Positions 18,068 through 26,403 of a stretch of DNA of 64,000 bases are shown piece after piece (within the stretch, counting starts at the first letter, position 1; each line of letters opens with the position of its first letter). Both the position numbers and the translations under genes were made by a program. The notes under the pieces are model-generated. The model worked only from the letters and a program-made list of their open reading frames with translations, ran no database searches and was not told the origin of the DNA. Source of the DNA: Sorangium cellulosum So0157-2 (lineage in GTDB: Bacteria; Myxococcota_A; Polyangia; Polyangiales; Polyangiaceae); assembly GCF_000418325.1 (NCBI RefSeq), contig NC_021658.1:4168001-4232000 (forward strand). Reading direction: 5' to 3'.

Positions 18068-19477
18068 ATGACGCAAACCGCTTCGAGCACCGACCGATTC
18101 CCCCCGCAGATCAAATACATCATCGGAAACGAGGGGTGCGAGCGCTTCAGCTTCTACGGCATGAAGAACATCCTGACGTTCTTCCTGATCAACTACATGC
18201 TGATCCACGAGCACGTGGCCAAGGCCAACTACCACCTGTTCGTGAGCGCCTGCTATTTCTTCCCGCTCCTCGGCGGCTTCCTGTCCGATCGCTTCTTCGG
18301 GAAGTACCGGACGATCCTCTGGCTCTCGCTCCTCTACTGCGCGGGGCACGCCTGCCTCGCGATCTTCGAGCGCAGCCCGACCGGCTTCTACGCCGGGCTC
18401 GCGCTCATCGCCCTCGGCTCGGGCGGGATCAAGCCGTGTGTCTCGGCGCACGTCGGCGACCAGTTCTCCGAGGAGAACAAGCACCTCGTCAAGCACGTGT
18501 TCGCGCTCTTCTACTGGATCATCAACTTCGGATCGTTCTTCGCATCGGCCCTGATCCCGAAGACGCTCGAGTGGTTCGGGCCGAGGGTGGCGTTCGGGAT
18601 CCCCGGCGCGCTCATGCTGATCGCGACGGTCGTGTTCTGGATGGGGCGCGACAAGTACGTGCACGTGCCGCCGACCGGCAGGAACCCGCACTCCTTCCTT
18701 CGCGTCCTCTGGGATGCCGTCCGGGGCGGGCGCGGCGCGCGCGGCGCCACCGAGGGCGGGCACTTCCTCGACGCGGCGCGCGGGAGGCACCCGGCGGGCG
18801 CCGTCGAGGGCGCCAAGGCCGTCTTGCGGGTGATGACGATCTTCGCCCCGATCCCGGTGTTCTGGGCGCTGTTCGACCAGAAGGGGTCGACCTGGATCGT
18901 CCAGGCGACCCGCATGGACCTCGAGGTGCTCGGCCACAAGCTCGCCCCATCGCAGCTCATGGCGCTGAACCCGCTCATGGTGATGCTGATCATCCCCTTC
19001 AACACGATGATCCTCTATCCGGCCCTCGAGCGGCGCGGGGTCCGCCTGACGGCGCTCGGCCGCATGACGGCGGGCATGGCGATCGCCGGGCTCTCGTTCG
19101 TCGCGGTCGCCGCCATCGAGCTCGCGATGGGCTCGGGCGGCCGCCTCAGCGTGCTCTGGCAGGCCGGGCCCTACCTGCTCATCACGCTCGCCGAGGTGCT
19201 GGTGTCCACCACCGGCCTCGAGTTCGCCTATTCCCAGGCGCCGCGCGAGATGAAGAGCACCATCATGAGCTTCTGGAACCTCACGGTGACGGTCGGCAAC
19301 CTGATCACCGCCGGCGTCGCGGCGCTCAACGTGTTCTCGGGCGCGATGCAGTACCTCTTCTTCGCGGCGCTCATCCTGCTCGCCGCGCTCGTCTTCGGCC
19401 TGCTCGCGCGGCGGTACGTGGTGGTCGACCACTTCCAGCCGAGGCCCGCCGGCGCGCCGCCCGTCCCGGCGGCGTGA
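18068..19477 (+). CDS. POT/PTR2-family proton-dependent oligopeptide transporter
   Basis: A 469-aa protein. The family motif NEGCERFSFYGMKNILTFFL sits in TM1, where the ExxERFxxYG glutamate and arginine couple proton movement. LLGGFLSDRFFGKYRTI is the conserved loop 2-3 signature, and ALGSGGIKPCVSAHVGDQF the PTR2-1 motif. Overall about 12 TM helices. It takes up di-/tripeptides, consistent with a proteolytic, predatory/saprophytic life style. A stretch at ~215-245 (GRGARGATEGGHFLDAARG) is a Gly/Ala-rich cytoplasmic loop. GAGGG precedes the ATG. Monocistronic. Confidence 0.93.
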   Translation: MTQTASSTDRFPPQIKYIIGNEGCERFSFYGMKNILTFFLINYMLIHEHVAKANYHLFVSACYFFPLLGGFLSDRFFGKYRTILWLSLLYCAGHACLAIFERSPTGFYAGLALIALGSGGIKPCVSAHVGDQFSEENKHLVKHVFALFYWIINFGSFFASALIPKTLEWFGPRVAFGIPGALMLIATVVFWMGRDKYVHVPPTGRNPHSFLRVLWDAVRGGRGARGATEGGHFLDAARGRHPAGAVEGAKAVLRVMTIFAPIPVFWALFDQKGSTWIVQATRMDLEVLGHKLAPSQLMALNPLMVMLIIPFNTMILYPALERRGVRLTALGRMTAGMAIAGLSFVAVAAIELAMGSGGRLSVLWQAGPYLLITLAEVLVSTTGLEFAYSQAPREMKSTIMSFWNLTVTVGNLITAGVAALNVFSGAMQYLFFAALILLAALVFGLLARRYVVVDHFQPRPAGAPPVPAA

Positions 19478-19482
19478 CGCGC

Positions 19483-19618
19483 TGGGCCCGCGCCGCGCGC
19501 GCTCAGCCCGCGTCGCGCTGCTCCTCGTCCTGGGCCCGCGCCGCGCGCGCTGGGCCCGCGCCGCGCGCGCTGGGCCCGCGCCGCGCGCGCTCAGCCCGCG
19601 TCGCGTTGCTCCTCGTCC
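19483..19618. repeat. Duplicated 48-bp block around two 20-bp tandem units
   Basis: Positions 19483-19530 and 19571-19618 are identical except for one C/T. Between them are two more copies of the first 20 bp (TGGGCCCGCGCCGCGCGCGC). The second block contains the last 9 codons and stop of the CorC-type gene; the first is therefore a copy of that gene's 3' end placed downstream of its stop. Confidence 0.9.
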
Positions 19619-21000
19619 TCGCGCTCGGCCGGCTCCGGTGGGACGCGCACCCGCACGGTGCGGATCTGCCGGGGGCTCGCGTCGACGATGTGGAGCTCCG
19701 CCCCGGCCGGGGTCCTGAGGACGTCGCCGGGCGCGGGGATGCGCCGGGCGAGCCCCATGCACAGGCCCGCGACCGTGGACCAGCGCGCGTCGTCCGGCAG
19801 CTCGATCTCGAGCTGCCGGCTGAGCTCGTGGACCGGCATGTCGCCGGGCACGAGCGCCGACCCGTCCGGCTCGCGGCGGACCCCCTCGGTGGGGGGCGCG
19901 TGCGCCTCGTTCTCGGCGAAGATCTCGCCGACGAGCTCCTCGACGAGGTCCTCCATCGTGACGATGCCGATCATGCCGCCCTGCTCGTCCACGACGATGG
20001 CGAGCTGGAGCCGCCGCCGCTTCATCTCGGCGAGGAGGTCGACGGCCGGCATCGACGCGACCACGAAGTAGGCCGGGCGCAGGACGCTCTCCAGCGAGAA
20101 CGGCCCGTCGCCCCAGAGGAGCGCGAGCACCTCCGGCGTCGTGACGTAGCCGATCACGTTGTCGTTCGACCCCTCGTAGACCGGCATCCGCGTGTGGCCG
20201 TGCTCCAGCACGGCGCGCTGGACCTCCGAGGCGGTCGCCTCGCGCGGGATCGCCACGACGCGGACGCGCGGGAGCATCACCTGGAGCGCGGTGAGCCCGG
20301 CGAAATCCAGGGCGCGGGAGGCGATCTCGCCCGCGCGCCGGTCGACCGAGCCCGCCTCGGCGGCGTCGTCGACGATCTGCTGGATCTCCTCGGGCGAGAT
20401 GCGCGCCTCGACGAAGTTCGTGCGGTCGCCGAAGAGCCTCAGCACCAGGTTCGAGCTCGCCGTGAGCAGCCAGACGAGCGGGCGGGCGAGCGAGGCCAGG
20501 CCGCGGAGCGGCGGGCCGACGAGCAGCGCGTACCGCTCGGAGGAGCGGAGCGCGAGCGACTTCGGGACGAGCTCGCCGAGGACGAGCGAGAGGAACGAGA
20601 CGAGCGCGACCACCGCGGCGAGCGCGAGCTCGTCGGCGGCGTCCCCGATCCACGGCACGGCGCGGAGCAAGGGCGCGAGGTCCTGCGCCAGGGTCGACCC
20701 GCCGAAGGCGCTCGCGGTGGCGCCGACGATGGTGATGCCGATCTGCACGGTGGCGAGGAAGCGCTCCGGGTTGCCCCGCAGGCGCTTCACCGCGCGCGCC
20801 CGGCGGCTCCCCGACTGAATGAGCTGGTCGAGCCGCGTCTTGCGGACCGTGACGACCGCGATCTCGGCGCCCGCGAAGATGCCGTTCACGAGCACGAGCG
20901 CCAGGATGATGAGAATCTCCGATAAAATGATGGTCTCCTCCGAGGCGCTCCGGGGACATAGCGCGTCACCCCTGGCGCGGCAGCGACGCGGAGCATGCAC
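19591..21000 (-). CDS. CorC/HlyC-type membrane protein (DUF21-CBS-CorC_HlyC)
   Basis: An N-terminal DUF21/CNNM domain with 3-4 TM helices (ILIILALVLVNGIFAGAEIAVVTVRKTRL; LVSFLSLVLGELVPKSLALRS), a CBS pair (LPRVRVVAIPREATASEVQ... and LLAEMKRRRLQLAIVVDEQGGMIGIVTMEDLVEELVGEI) and a C-terminal CorC_HlyC transporter-associated domain (LPDDARWSTVAGLCMGLARRIPAPGD). The family is linked to Mg2+/Co2+ efflux. The start is uncertain: similarity begins at IILSEILIIL, where a GGAGG Shine-Dalgarno sits before ATC (20931) or ATT (20928). The nearest normal codons are GTG 21000 and TTG 21006, both without a ribosome-binding site. Confidence 0.88.
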   Translation of the reverse strand: MHAPRRCRARGDALCPRSASEETIILSEILIILALVLVNGIFAGAEIAVVTVRKTRLDQLIQSGSRRARAVKRLRGNPERFLATVQIGITIVGATASAFGGSTLAQDLAPLLRAVPWIGDAADELALAAVVALVSFLSLVLGELVPKSLALRSSERYALLVGPPLRGLASLARPLVWLLTASSNLVLRLFGDRTNFVEARISPEEIQQIVDDAAEAGSVDRRAGEIASRALDFAGLTALQVMLPRVRVVAIPREATASEVQRAVLEHGHTRMPVYEGSNDNVIGYVTTPEVLALLWGDGPFSLESVLRPAYFVVASMPAVDLLAEMKRRRLQLAIVVDEQGGMIGIVTMEDLVEELVGEIFAENEAHAPPTEGVRREPDGSALVPGDMPVHELSRQLEIELPDDARWSTVAGLCMGLARRIPAPGDVLRTPAGAELHIVDASPRQIRTVRVRVPPEPAEREDEEQRDAG

Positions 21001-21135
21001 GGACAAGGCCGGCGAGCGATCGTCGCCGCCCGCGCTGCGATCCGCGGTTGCGTCTGCGGTGGAATTTTCTGGAAGGTCTGCGTGCCGGGGTCGGCGGGCT
21101 GGGCGGCGGGGTCCAGGCCGCGCTGGGCGGCGGGG

Positions 21136-22203
21136 TCAGGCCGCCTTGCTGGCCCGCCGGTCGCGCACGGCCTGGGCGAGGAGCTCGAGGACCGGCACCG
21201 TGTCGTTCCAGCCGAGGCAGGCGTCGGTGATGCTCTGGCCGTAGATGGGGAGCTTGCCCGGCGTGAGGTCCTGCCGGCCGCCCACGAGGTGGCTCTCGAT
21301 CATGACGCCGAGGATGTCGCGCGAGCCGGAGCGCAGCTGGTCGGCCAGGCTCTCGGCCACGATCCGCTGGCGCGCCGGGTCCTTCTGGCTGTTGCCGTGG
21401 CTGCAGTCGACCATCAGGCGGCGCGGCAGGCCCGCCTTGGTCAGGCGGTCGGCCGCCTCGCGGACGTGCTCGGCCGCGTAGTTGGGCCCGCGCTGCGAGC
21501 CGCGCAGGATCACGTGGCAGGCCGAGTTGCCGCGCGTCGCCACGATCGCCGAGATGCCCTGCTTGGTGACGGACAGGAAATGGTGCGCCTCGCGGGCGGC
21601 CCGCACGGCGTCGACCGCGATCTGCACGTCGCCCTCGGTGCTGTTCTTGAAGCCGACGGGGCAGGAGAGCCCCGAGGCGAGCTCGCGGTGGATCTGGCTC
21701 TCGGTCGTGCGCGCGCCGATCGCGCCCCAGGAGATGAAATCGGCGATGAACTGCGGCGAGATCGTGTCCAGAAACTCGGTCGCGCTCGCGAGGCCGAGCT
21801 CGGCGATGTCGCGGAGCAGCCCGCGGGCGACGCGGAGCCCCTTGTTGATCGAGAAGCTCCCGTCGAGGTCGGGGTCGTTGATCAGCCCCTTCCAGCCGAC
21901 CGTGGTGCGCGGCTTCTCGAAGTACACGCGCATGATCACGAGCAGGTCGTCGCTCAGCCGGTCGCGCGCCTCCCGGAGCCGCGCCGCGTACTCCAGCGCG
22001 GCCTTGGGGTCGTGGATGGAGCAGGGGCCCACGACCACGATGATCCGGTCGTCGTCGCCCGAGACCACGCGCTCGGCGGCCCGGCGCGTGAACGCCACCG
22101 TCTCGGAGGCGGCGGAGCTGACGGGGATCTCTTCGATAAGGATCGCGGGGGGGATCAAGGGCCTGAGCCCTGCAATGCGAAGGTCGTCGGTCGAGTAGTA
22201 CAT
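21136..22203 (-). CDS. aroG: 3-deoxy-7-phosphoheptulonate (DAHP) synthase, class I
   Basis: A 355-aa protein, full length for the AroF/G/H family. Recognisable blocks: VVVGPCSIHDPKAALEYA, VIMRVYFEKPRTTVGWKGLINDP, GSFSINKGL, SPQFIADFISWGAIGARTTESQ, PVGFKNSTEGD, MVDCSHGNSQKDPARQ and GVMIESHLVGGRQ. These include the metal Cys, His and Glu and the PEP-site KPRT. It condenses PEP and erythrose-4-phosphate, the first step of the shikimate pathway. The start MYYSTDDLR at 22203 is supported by similarity. Which amino acid inhibits it cannot be read. Confidence 0.95.
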   Translation of the reverse strand: MYYSTDDLRIAGLRPLIPPAILIEEIPVSSAASETVAFTRRAAERVVSGDDDRIIVVVGPCSIHDPKAALEYAARLREARDRLSDDLLVIMRVYFEKPRTTVGWKGLINDPDLDGSFSINKGLRVARGLLRDIAELGLASATEFLDTISPQFIADFISWGAIGARTTESQIHRELASGLSCPVGFKNSTEGDVQIAVDAVRAAREAHHFLSVTKQGISAIVATRGNSACHVILRGSQRGPNYAAEHVREAADRLTKAGLPRRLMVDCSHGNSQKDPARQRIVAESLADQLRSGSRDILGVMIESHLVGGRQDLTPGKLPIYGQSITDACLGWNDTVPVLELLAQAVRDRRASKAA

Positions 22204-22509
22204 CGTGAGGGTGCCAGCATAGCGCGTCGCAGCGCGCTGCGATATGCCCCGACTGCCCGTGCGTAAAACGAAGGCATTTTTTCTTCCGGATCGCCTTCCG
22301 GTCCGTTCCGATCGGTTCGGGGCGGCGCCGGCCGGGGCTAGCCAGGTTCGGCCAGGTTCGGCCAGGTTTGAACAATTCCGATCGGCCTGAAGATTTGTCT
22401 CGCTGGTGCTCGCGCGCCGTTGAGGCGTAGGCGTCCGGAACGCTCGGTCGCGGGACGGCGCGGGGGCTCGCGCGGGCGCACCTCTGGGCGCGCCGGCGGT
22501 CTCCACGGC
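22204..22509. other. 306-bp intergenic region with short 10-bp repeats
   Basis: Upstream region of the DAHP synthase gene. At about 22340-22370 the decamer GGCCAGGTTC/T is repeated three times. The stretch 22265-22300 is AT-richer (AAACGAAGGCATTTTTTC) and is the likely promoter area for aroG on the minus strand, but no confident -35/-10 can be drawn. Confidence 0.4.
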
Positions 22510-23397
22510 TCACGCGCCCGCGGGCGCGTGAGCCTGCCCGGCGCCGGATCTGCGGGCGAGCGGGGCGCTGCTCGGGGGCGTGCGGCAGGGCGCGGCCGGC
22601 CGCTTCGCGCTCGCGCGGGCGGCGCGCGCCGCGGGCGGCGCTCGTCGAACGGCCTTCGCGGGCCGCGGCGTGGGCTGCCGTTCGCCCGCGGCCTTCGCGG
22701 GCCGCGGCGCGGGCTGCCGCTCGCTCGCGGCCTTCGCGGGCCGCGGCGCGGGCTGCCGTTCGCCCGCGGCTTCCGTCCGCCCCGGCGCGGGCTGCCCGGC
22801 GTGGACCCCCGCGGTTCGCGGGGGCCGTGTTCGCTTGCGCTCGGCGCAGGGCTCCTCGATCAGCGCGCGCAGCGAGGCGATCGCGCGGGTGCGCCACTTG
22901 TACGCGGTCGACAGCGGGATCCCGTGCTGCTCGGCGATCGTCGCCATCGGCAGGCCCTCGATGTCGTGCTCGATGAGGATCCGCTGCTCCTCGGTCTGCA
23001 GCGACCCGAGCCGCGACAGGATGAGCGAGCGCGTCTGCTCCGCGTCGATCTGCTCCTCGGCGTTCGGGCGCTCGTCGGCGACGCGCCGCGGGGCCTGCCC
23101 CGACGAGAGCTCCTCGCGCCGGTGGTGCGCCCGATCGCGGTAGTGCGCGGCCACGTGGACCGTGATCCGGTTGAGCCACCGCTCGGGCCGCGCGCGGAGC
23201 GGATCGTAGGTGGGGAAGCTCTGGTATCCGGCGAGGAAGACATCCTGAAGGATGTCGCTCCGGTCGCGGCGTGGGACCCCGAGCCGCTTCAGCCAGTTCC
23301 ACACGGAGTCGTAGGTCTTCCCCCGAAAGAGCCGGACAAAGGCGCGCTGTCTATCCAGCGGCATCGATGGAGCGAGCGTGCGGTGCGGTTGTCCCAT
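22510..23397 (-). CDS. ECF-like sigma-70 factor with repeat-rich C-terminal tail
   Basis: A 295-aa protein. Region 2 spans ~45-95 (DRSDILQDVFLAGYQSFPTYD...PERWLNRITVHVAAHYRDRAHH). Region 4 spans ~125-185 (SLQTEEQRILIEHDIEGLPMATIAEQHGIPLSTAYKWRTRAIASLRALI), a clear helix-turn-helix. The remaining ~100 residues are a basic Pro/Ala tail with three ~14-aa repeats of (A)GERQPAPRPAKA (about 22670-22800) and no known domain. No anti-sigma gene lies next to it, so the tail may take a regulatory role, as proposed for other C-terminally extended ECFs (inference). Confidence 0.85.
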   Translation of the reverse strand: MGQPHRTLAPSMPLDRQRAFVRLFRGKTYDSVWNWLKRLGVPRRDRSDILQDVFLAGYQSFPTYDPLRARPERWLNRITVHVAAHYRDRAHHRREELSSGQAPRRVADERPNAEEQIDAEQTRSLILSRLGSLQTEEQRILIEHDIEGLPMATIAEQHGIPLSTAYKWRTRAIASLRALIEEPCAERKRTRPPRTAGVHAGQPAPGRTEAAGERQPAPRPAKAASERQPAPRPAKAAGERQPTPRPAKAVRRAPPAARAARASAKRPAAPCRTPPSSAPLARRSGAGQAHAPAGA

Positions 23398-23515
23398 GCT
23401 CCCTTAGTTAGGAGGACCCGATCTCCCATCTCACAAAAAAGCCATGGCCCCTCAAAAATGATCTTCTGTGCGCGCGCGATCCCCCGACGACCCACCCCAA
23501 AGCGCCACGGACGTG

Positions 23516-23638
23516 AGCGGTGCTCTCCCGCTTCGGATACGGGCCCACCTCGGCGTTTTCGGTGCTCGGCGTACAGGAGTACGCCTGTGCGCCGAAAACG
23601 CCGATCTGGGCCCGTCTCCTGTGCGGGAGAGCACCGCT
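23516..23638. repeat. 123-bp long imperfect inverted repeat
   Basis: The outer 16 bp (AGCGGTGCTCTCCCGC) and inner blocks ACGGGCCCA, TCGGCGTTTTCGG and GGCGTA recur as reverse complements on the other arm. The short mismatched blocks between them are length-conserved. The centre is near 23577. Both strands consequently carry near-identical short ORFs (…GRAPL). With 23398-23515 (which holds only the sigma gene's upstream region) and the 13-bp array, it occupies a ~400-bp gene-free gap. Confidence 0.9.
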
Positions 23639-23652
23639 CGGCGGCGGGGGGG

Positions 23653-23743
23653 CCGGAGAGGGGGGCCGGAGAGGGGGGCCGGAGAGGGGGGCCGGAGAGG
23701 GGGGCCGGAGAGGGGGGCCGGAGAGGGGGGCCGGAGAGGGGGG
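23653..23743. repeat. 13-bp G-run tandem array, 7 copies
   Basis: Seven exact copies of CCGGAGAGGGGGG. Each puts a run of six Gs on the plus strand at 13-bp spacing, followed by degenerate GGGCGAGAGGGG. Gene-free on both strands. Confidence 0.95.
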
Positions 23744-23802
23744 CGAGAGGGGCCTGGGCGGCGTGATGCGGAGGATGGGAATCGCCGAGGGGACGGGGGG
23801 AT

Positions 23803-25203
23803 TCAGAGATTTCCCTCCTTGGCGCCTTGGTGGTTCAATTCATGCTCGCCTGACCAACGTCGTGGAGCGCAGAGGGGAGGGGAGCGGCTGTGGCGCGGGC
23901 GCGGAGCACGCGGAGCGCTGCGTTCCTCTCGGCCGTGAGGCGGCCCGCCGGGAAGCGCCGCCGGTGCTCGGCGAGACGGCTGTTCGCCTCCGCGTAGCGG
24001 CCCTTCGAGAGCGCCGTGATCGCGCCGTCGATGAGGGCGCGCTCGGCGGCGATCTCCTCGTCGTTCGACGCGGCGGCGCGCCGGCCGGCGGGCGCGGCGG
24101 CGCCGGCGGCCGGACGGAGCGCGGCCTTCCGGGCGGGGAGCGCCGCGCCGACCGCTGGCGAGATCCCGGCGGCAGCGCCCGGGGCGACCGCGCTTCCGCG
24201 ATCCCGCGAGCGCCGCGGCAGCGGCGTGCGGCGGCGCGGCGCCCGCGGGCGACGGCGGCGCTGCAGCCTGCGCCTCTGGCGCCGCGACGGCGGCCAGGGG
24301 CGACGACGCAGCCTGTGGCGCCGCGGGCGTGGGGGCCTGCGCCTCTGCGACGACGACGGCGGCCACGGCCGGCGCGGTCGAGGCGCGCGCATCGGCGGCG
24401 ACCAGCGACGCGTCCGCGCGCAGCGCGCCGATCGCGATCGCGATCGCCGCGGCGGCGGCGGCCAGCGGGGCCGCGGCGGTCACGACGGCGTGGAGCGCGG
24501 CGGAGCGCGAGGCCGAGGCGCCGGCGAGCCGCCGCGGCGAGAGCGCGCGGCCGACCCGCGCGAGCAGCGAGCGCCCGACCTCGCGATCGGCGCGCGCCTC
24601 CTGGACGAGCGCGCCGGCGCTGAAGGGGATGAACGCGAGCGCGCGGCCGCGCTGCCGCGCCTGCCAGCGGCGCATCGCCGCCTCGATGTCGACCCACGCG
24701 AGCCGGTGCCGGCTCCACGCGGTGCTCAGGGGGATCGAGAGCTGCTGCGCGATCTCGGCCATGTCGATCTCCTCGATCTCGTGGGCGACGAACACGCAGC
24801 GGCGCTCCATCGGCAGCTCCGCGAGCAGCTGGTCGAGCACGCCGCGCCGGTCCCGCGCGATGACGCGCTGCTCGGAGTCGGGCGTGGCGTCGGGCAGCTC
24901 CGCGAGATCGTCGAGCGACCGGAGCCGCTCGCGACGGCGGTGGGCCCGCCGGAAATGGTTCGACGCCTGGTGGGTCGCGATCCCCATGAGCCACGACCGC
25001 ACGCTGCCCCGGCTCGCATCGAACCGCGGCAGCGCGCGGTAGGCGCCGGCGAGCACCTCCTGGGCGACGTCCTCGATGTCCTGCGCGCGCACCCCGAGGC
25101 GGGCGAGGTAGCGGGCGATGAACGAGAAGTGCTCGCCGGCGATGGCCGCCATGAAGGCGTGGGAAGGCTCCACGGACGTGCTCTTGCGTGACGGTGACCC
25201 CAT
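23803..25203 (-). CDS. ECF-like sigma factor fused to a TM segment; probable frameshift in the tail
   Basis: A 466-aa reading frame from ATG 25203 (AGGGGGG lies 8 nt upstream). Sigma region 2 is at ~28-85 (FIARYLARLGVRAQDIEDVAQEVLAGAYRAL; SVRSWLMGIATHQASNHFRRAH) and region 4 at ~122-180 (LLAELPMERRCVFVAHEIEEIDMAEIAQQLSIPLSTAWSRHRLAW). A TM helix follows at ~237-262. After ~residue 335 (about 24200) the frame degenerates to Arg-rich sequence. The +1 frame instead continues sensibly (RGSAVAPGAAAGISPAVG..., EEIAAERALIDGAITALSKGRYAEANSRLAEHRRRFPAGRLT) to a stop at 23835-23837. The intact protein would thus end with an extracytoplasmic helical domain. Confidence 0.8.
   Translation of the reverse strand: MGSPSRKSTSVEPSHAFMAAIAGEHFSFIARYLARLGVRAQDIEDVAQEVLAGAYRALPRFDASRGSVRSWLMGIATHQASNHFRRAHRRRERLRSLDDLAELPDATPDSEQRVIARDRRGVLDQLLAELPMERRCVFVAHEIEEIDMAEIAQQLSIPLSTAWSRHRLAWVDIEAAMRRWQARQRGRALAFIPFSAGALVQEARADREVGRSLLARVGRALSPRRLAGASASRSAALHAVVTAAAPLAAAAAAIAIAIGALRADASLVAADARASTAPAVAAVVVAEAQAPTPAAPQAASSPLAAVAAPEAQAAAPPSPAGAAPPHAAAAALAGSRKRGRPGRCRRDLASGRRGAPRPEGRAPSGRRRRRARRPARRRVERRGDRRRARPHRRRDHGALEGPLRGGEQPSRRAPAALPGGPPHGREERSAPRAPRPRHSRSPPLCAPRRWSGEHELNHQGAKEGNL
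23810..23838. repeat. Single arm of an AACCACCAAGGCGCCAAGG-type repeat
   Basis: On the minus strand the sequence reads AACCACCAAGGCGCCAAGG right after the restored-frame stop of the sigma gene. It has the same build as the GCAAAGGC repeat at 7685 and the CACAGAGG repeat at 33213, but only one arm is present. Confidence 0.55.
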
Positions 25204-25249
25204 GTCTTTTCCCCCCTGGAGCGCGGCGACGTCGGCGCCGCGAAGCTGG

Positions 25250-26326
25250 TCAATGCGGCGCCCACGCCCCCCGAGCCACGGGAGCGCGCCGCGCGGGCGC
25301 CTCGCGCCGCGGATGCAGATGGAAATCCACCCGGAAACCGACGAGCCCACCGGACGCGGGCGGGGCCCAGAGGACACCCGACGGCCCCTCGATGCGGAAC
25401 TCCGTGAGACGGAGCACGAGATCGCCATAGAGCTGCACGCTGATCCGATCCGAGAACGGCATCTCGACGCCGGCGCGCGGCCCCGTGGCGAGCCAGAGCG
25501 ACGGCGTATCGACGAGCTCGATGTTGGAGCCGGATGTCTCGACGACCCCGATCGACACGAAGGCGCAGGCGAAGAGGCGACGGATCTGGGAGCACGGGAT
25601 CGCGCTCGCCGCCGCCAGCCAGGTCGTGACGAGGCCGCTTCTGTCGATCTGGACCGCGGCCGGCCACTGAAAGTGGCCTTCCAGGCCGAGCGAGAAGGAC
25701 GGATAGCGGAGCGCGACGTGGAGCGCCGTCCCGGCGGTCGTGTCCGGCAGTATCCCGAACACCGCGGCGCCGGCGAGGCCGACGCTGATCCCGGGCCCCG
25801 AGGGCCGCGCCGGCGCTCCGGCCGCGGCCTCGACCGGGGGCGCGGGCGCGGGGAGCGGGGCGGGCGCGGGCTGCACGCGGAGGCTCGGATCGAGCGCCAC
25901 GCGGAGCGAGAGCGCCATGTTCATGACGAGCTCCCTGCAGTCGTCGTTGTAGGCGACCAGGTGCCGCGACCACGTGATGGATCCCTCGGCGTCGTGGAGC
26001 TCCATCGCGGCGTGCACCTCCCGGCCCGGCCCGCGGAACACGAGCGCTTTGGCCTGCAAAGCCGCCTCGGGCGCCACCGGGTCGTAGCCGAGCTGCCTGG
26101 CCAGCTCCTCGCGCAGGAGCCCCTCGTCCGGACAGCGCTCGGTCCCGGGCGCGCGCCGGTACTCGAGCTGCACCGCGGCGCGAGGCGGCGCGGCGGCGGC
26201 GCGCCAGGGCGTCAGCAGGGCCGCGGCCGCCGCGGCGAGCCACGCCGGCGTCCGGCGCCATGGTCGCCCCGGCGTCGCCGCGCCGGCTCCGGTGTTTCTT
26301 GCTGAAGGTGCTGACATGGTGCTCAT
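25250..26326 (-). CDS. Predicted outer-membrane protein of unknown function
   Basis: A 358-aa protein. A signal peptide (PAWLAAAAAALLTPWRAAAA) is followed by a small domain (~50-140; ERCPDEGLLREELARQLGYDPV ... SITWSRHLVAYNDDCRELVMNMALSLRVAL), a Pro/Ala linker (~150-180), and a C-terminal half of alternating hydrophobic strands (HVALRYPSFSLGLEGHF, ISVQLYGDLVLRLTEF) ending FRVDFHLH, suggesting a beta barrel. It lies 46 bp upstream of the sigma gene on the same strand and probably shares its transcript. Paralogous to the next ORF. Possibly a myxobacterial cell-envelope sensor; function not known. Confidence 0.75.
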   Translation of the reverse strand: MSTMSAPSARNTGAGAATPGRPWRRTPAWLAAAAAALLTPWRAAAAPPRAAVQLEYRRAPGTERCPDEGLLREELARQLGYDPVAPEAALQAKALVFRGPGREVHAAMELHDAEGSITWSRHLVAYNDDCRELVMNMALSLRVALDPSLRVQPAPAPLPAPAPPVEAAAGAPARPSGPGISVGLAGAAVFGILPDTTAGTALHVALRYPSFSLGLEGHFQWPAAVQIDRSGLVTTWLAAASAIPCSQIRRLFACAFVSIGVVETSGSNIELVDTPSLWLATGPRAGVEMPFSDRISVQLYGDLVLRLTEFRIEGPSGVLWAPPASGGLVGFRVDFHLHPRREAPARRAPVARGAWAPH

Positions 26327-26403
26327 CGCGGCGTGGTGACCGCTCGTTCAGGCCAGGGTTCGACGACGAATGCGCTCCGTCGAGGAGCGGCCAAGGGGAT
26401 CCG

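Noticed and set aside
23452..23764. Short ORFs on both strands over the 123-bp inverted repeat and 13-bp array
   Set aside because: The near-identical products on opposite strands follow from the inverted repeat; the rest is translation of simple repeats.
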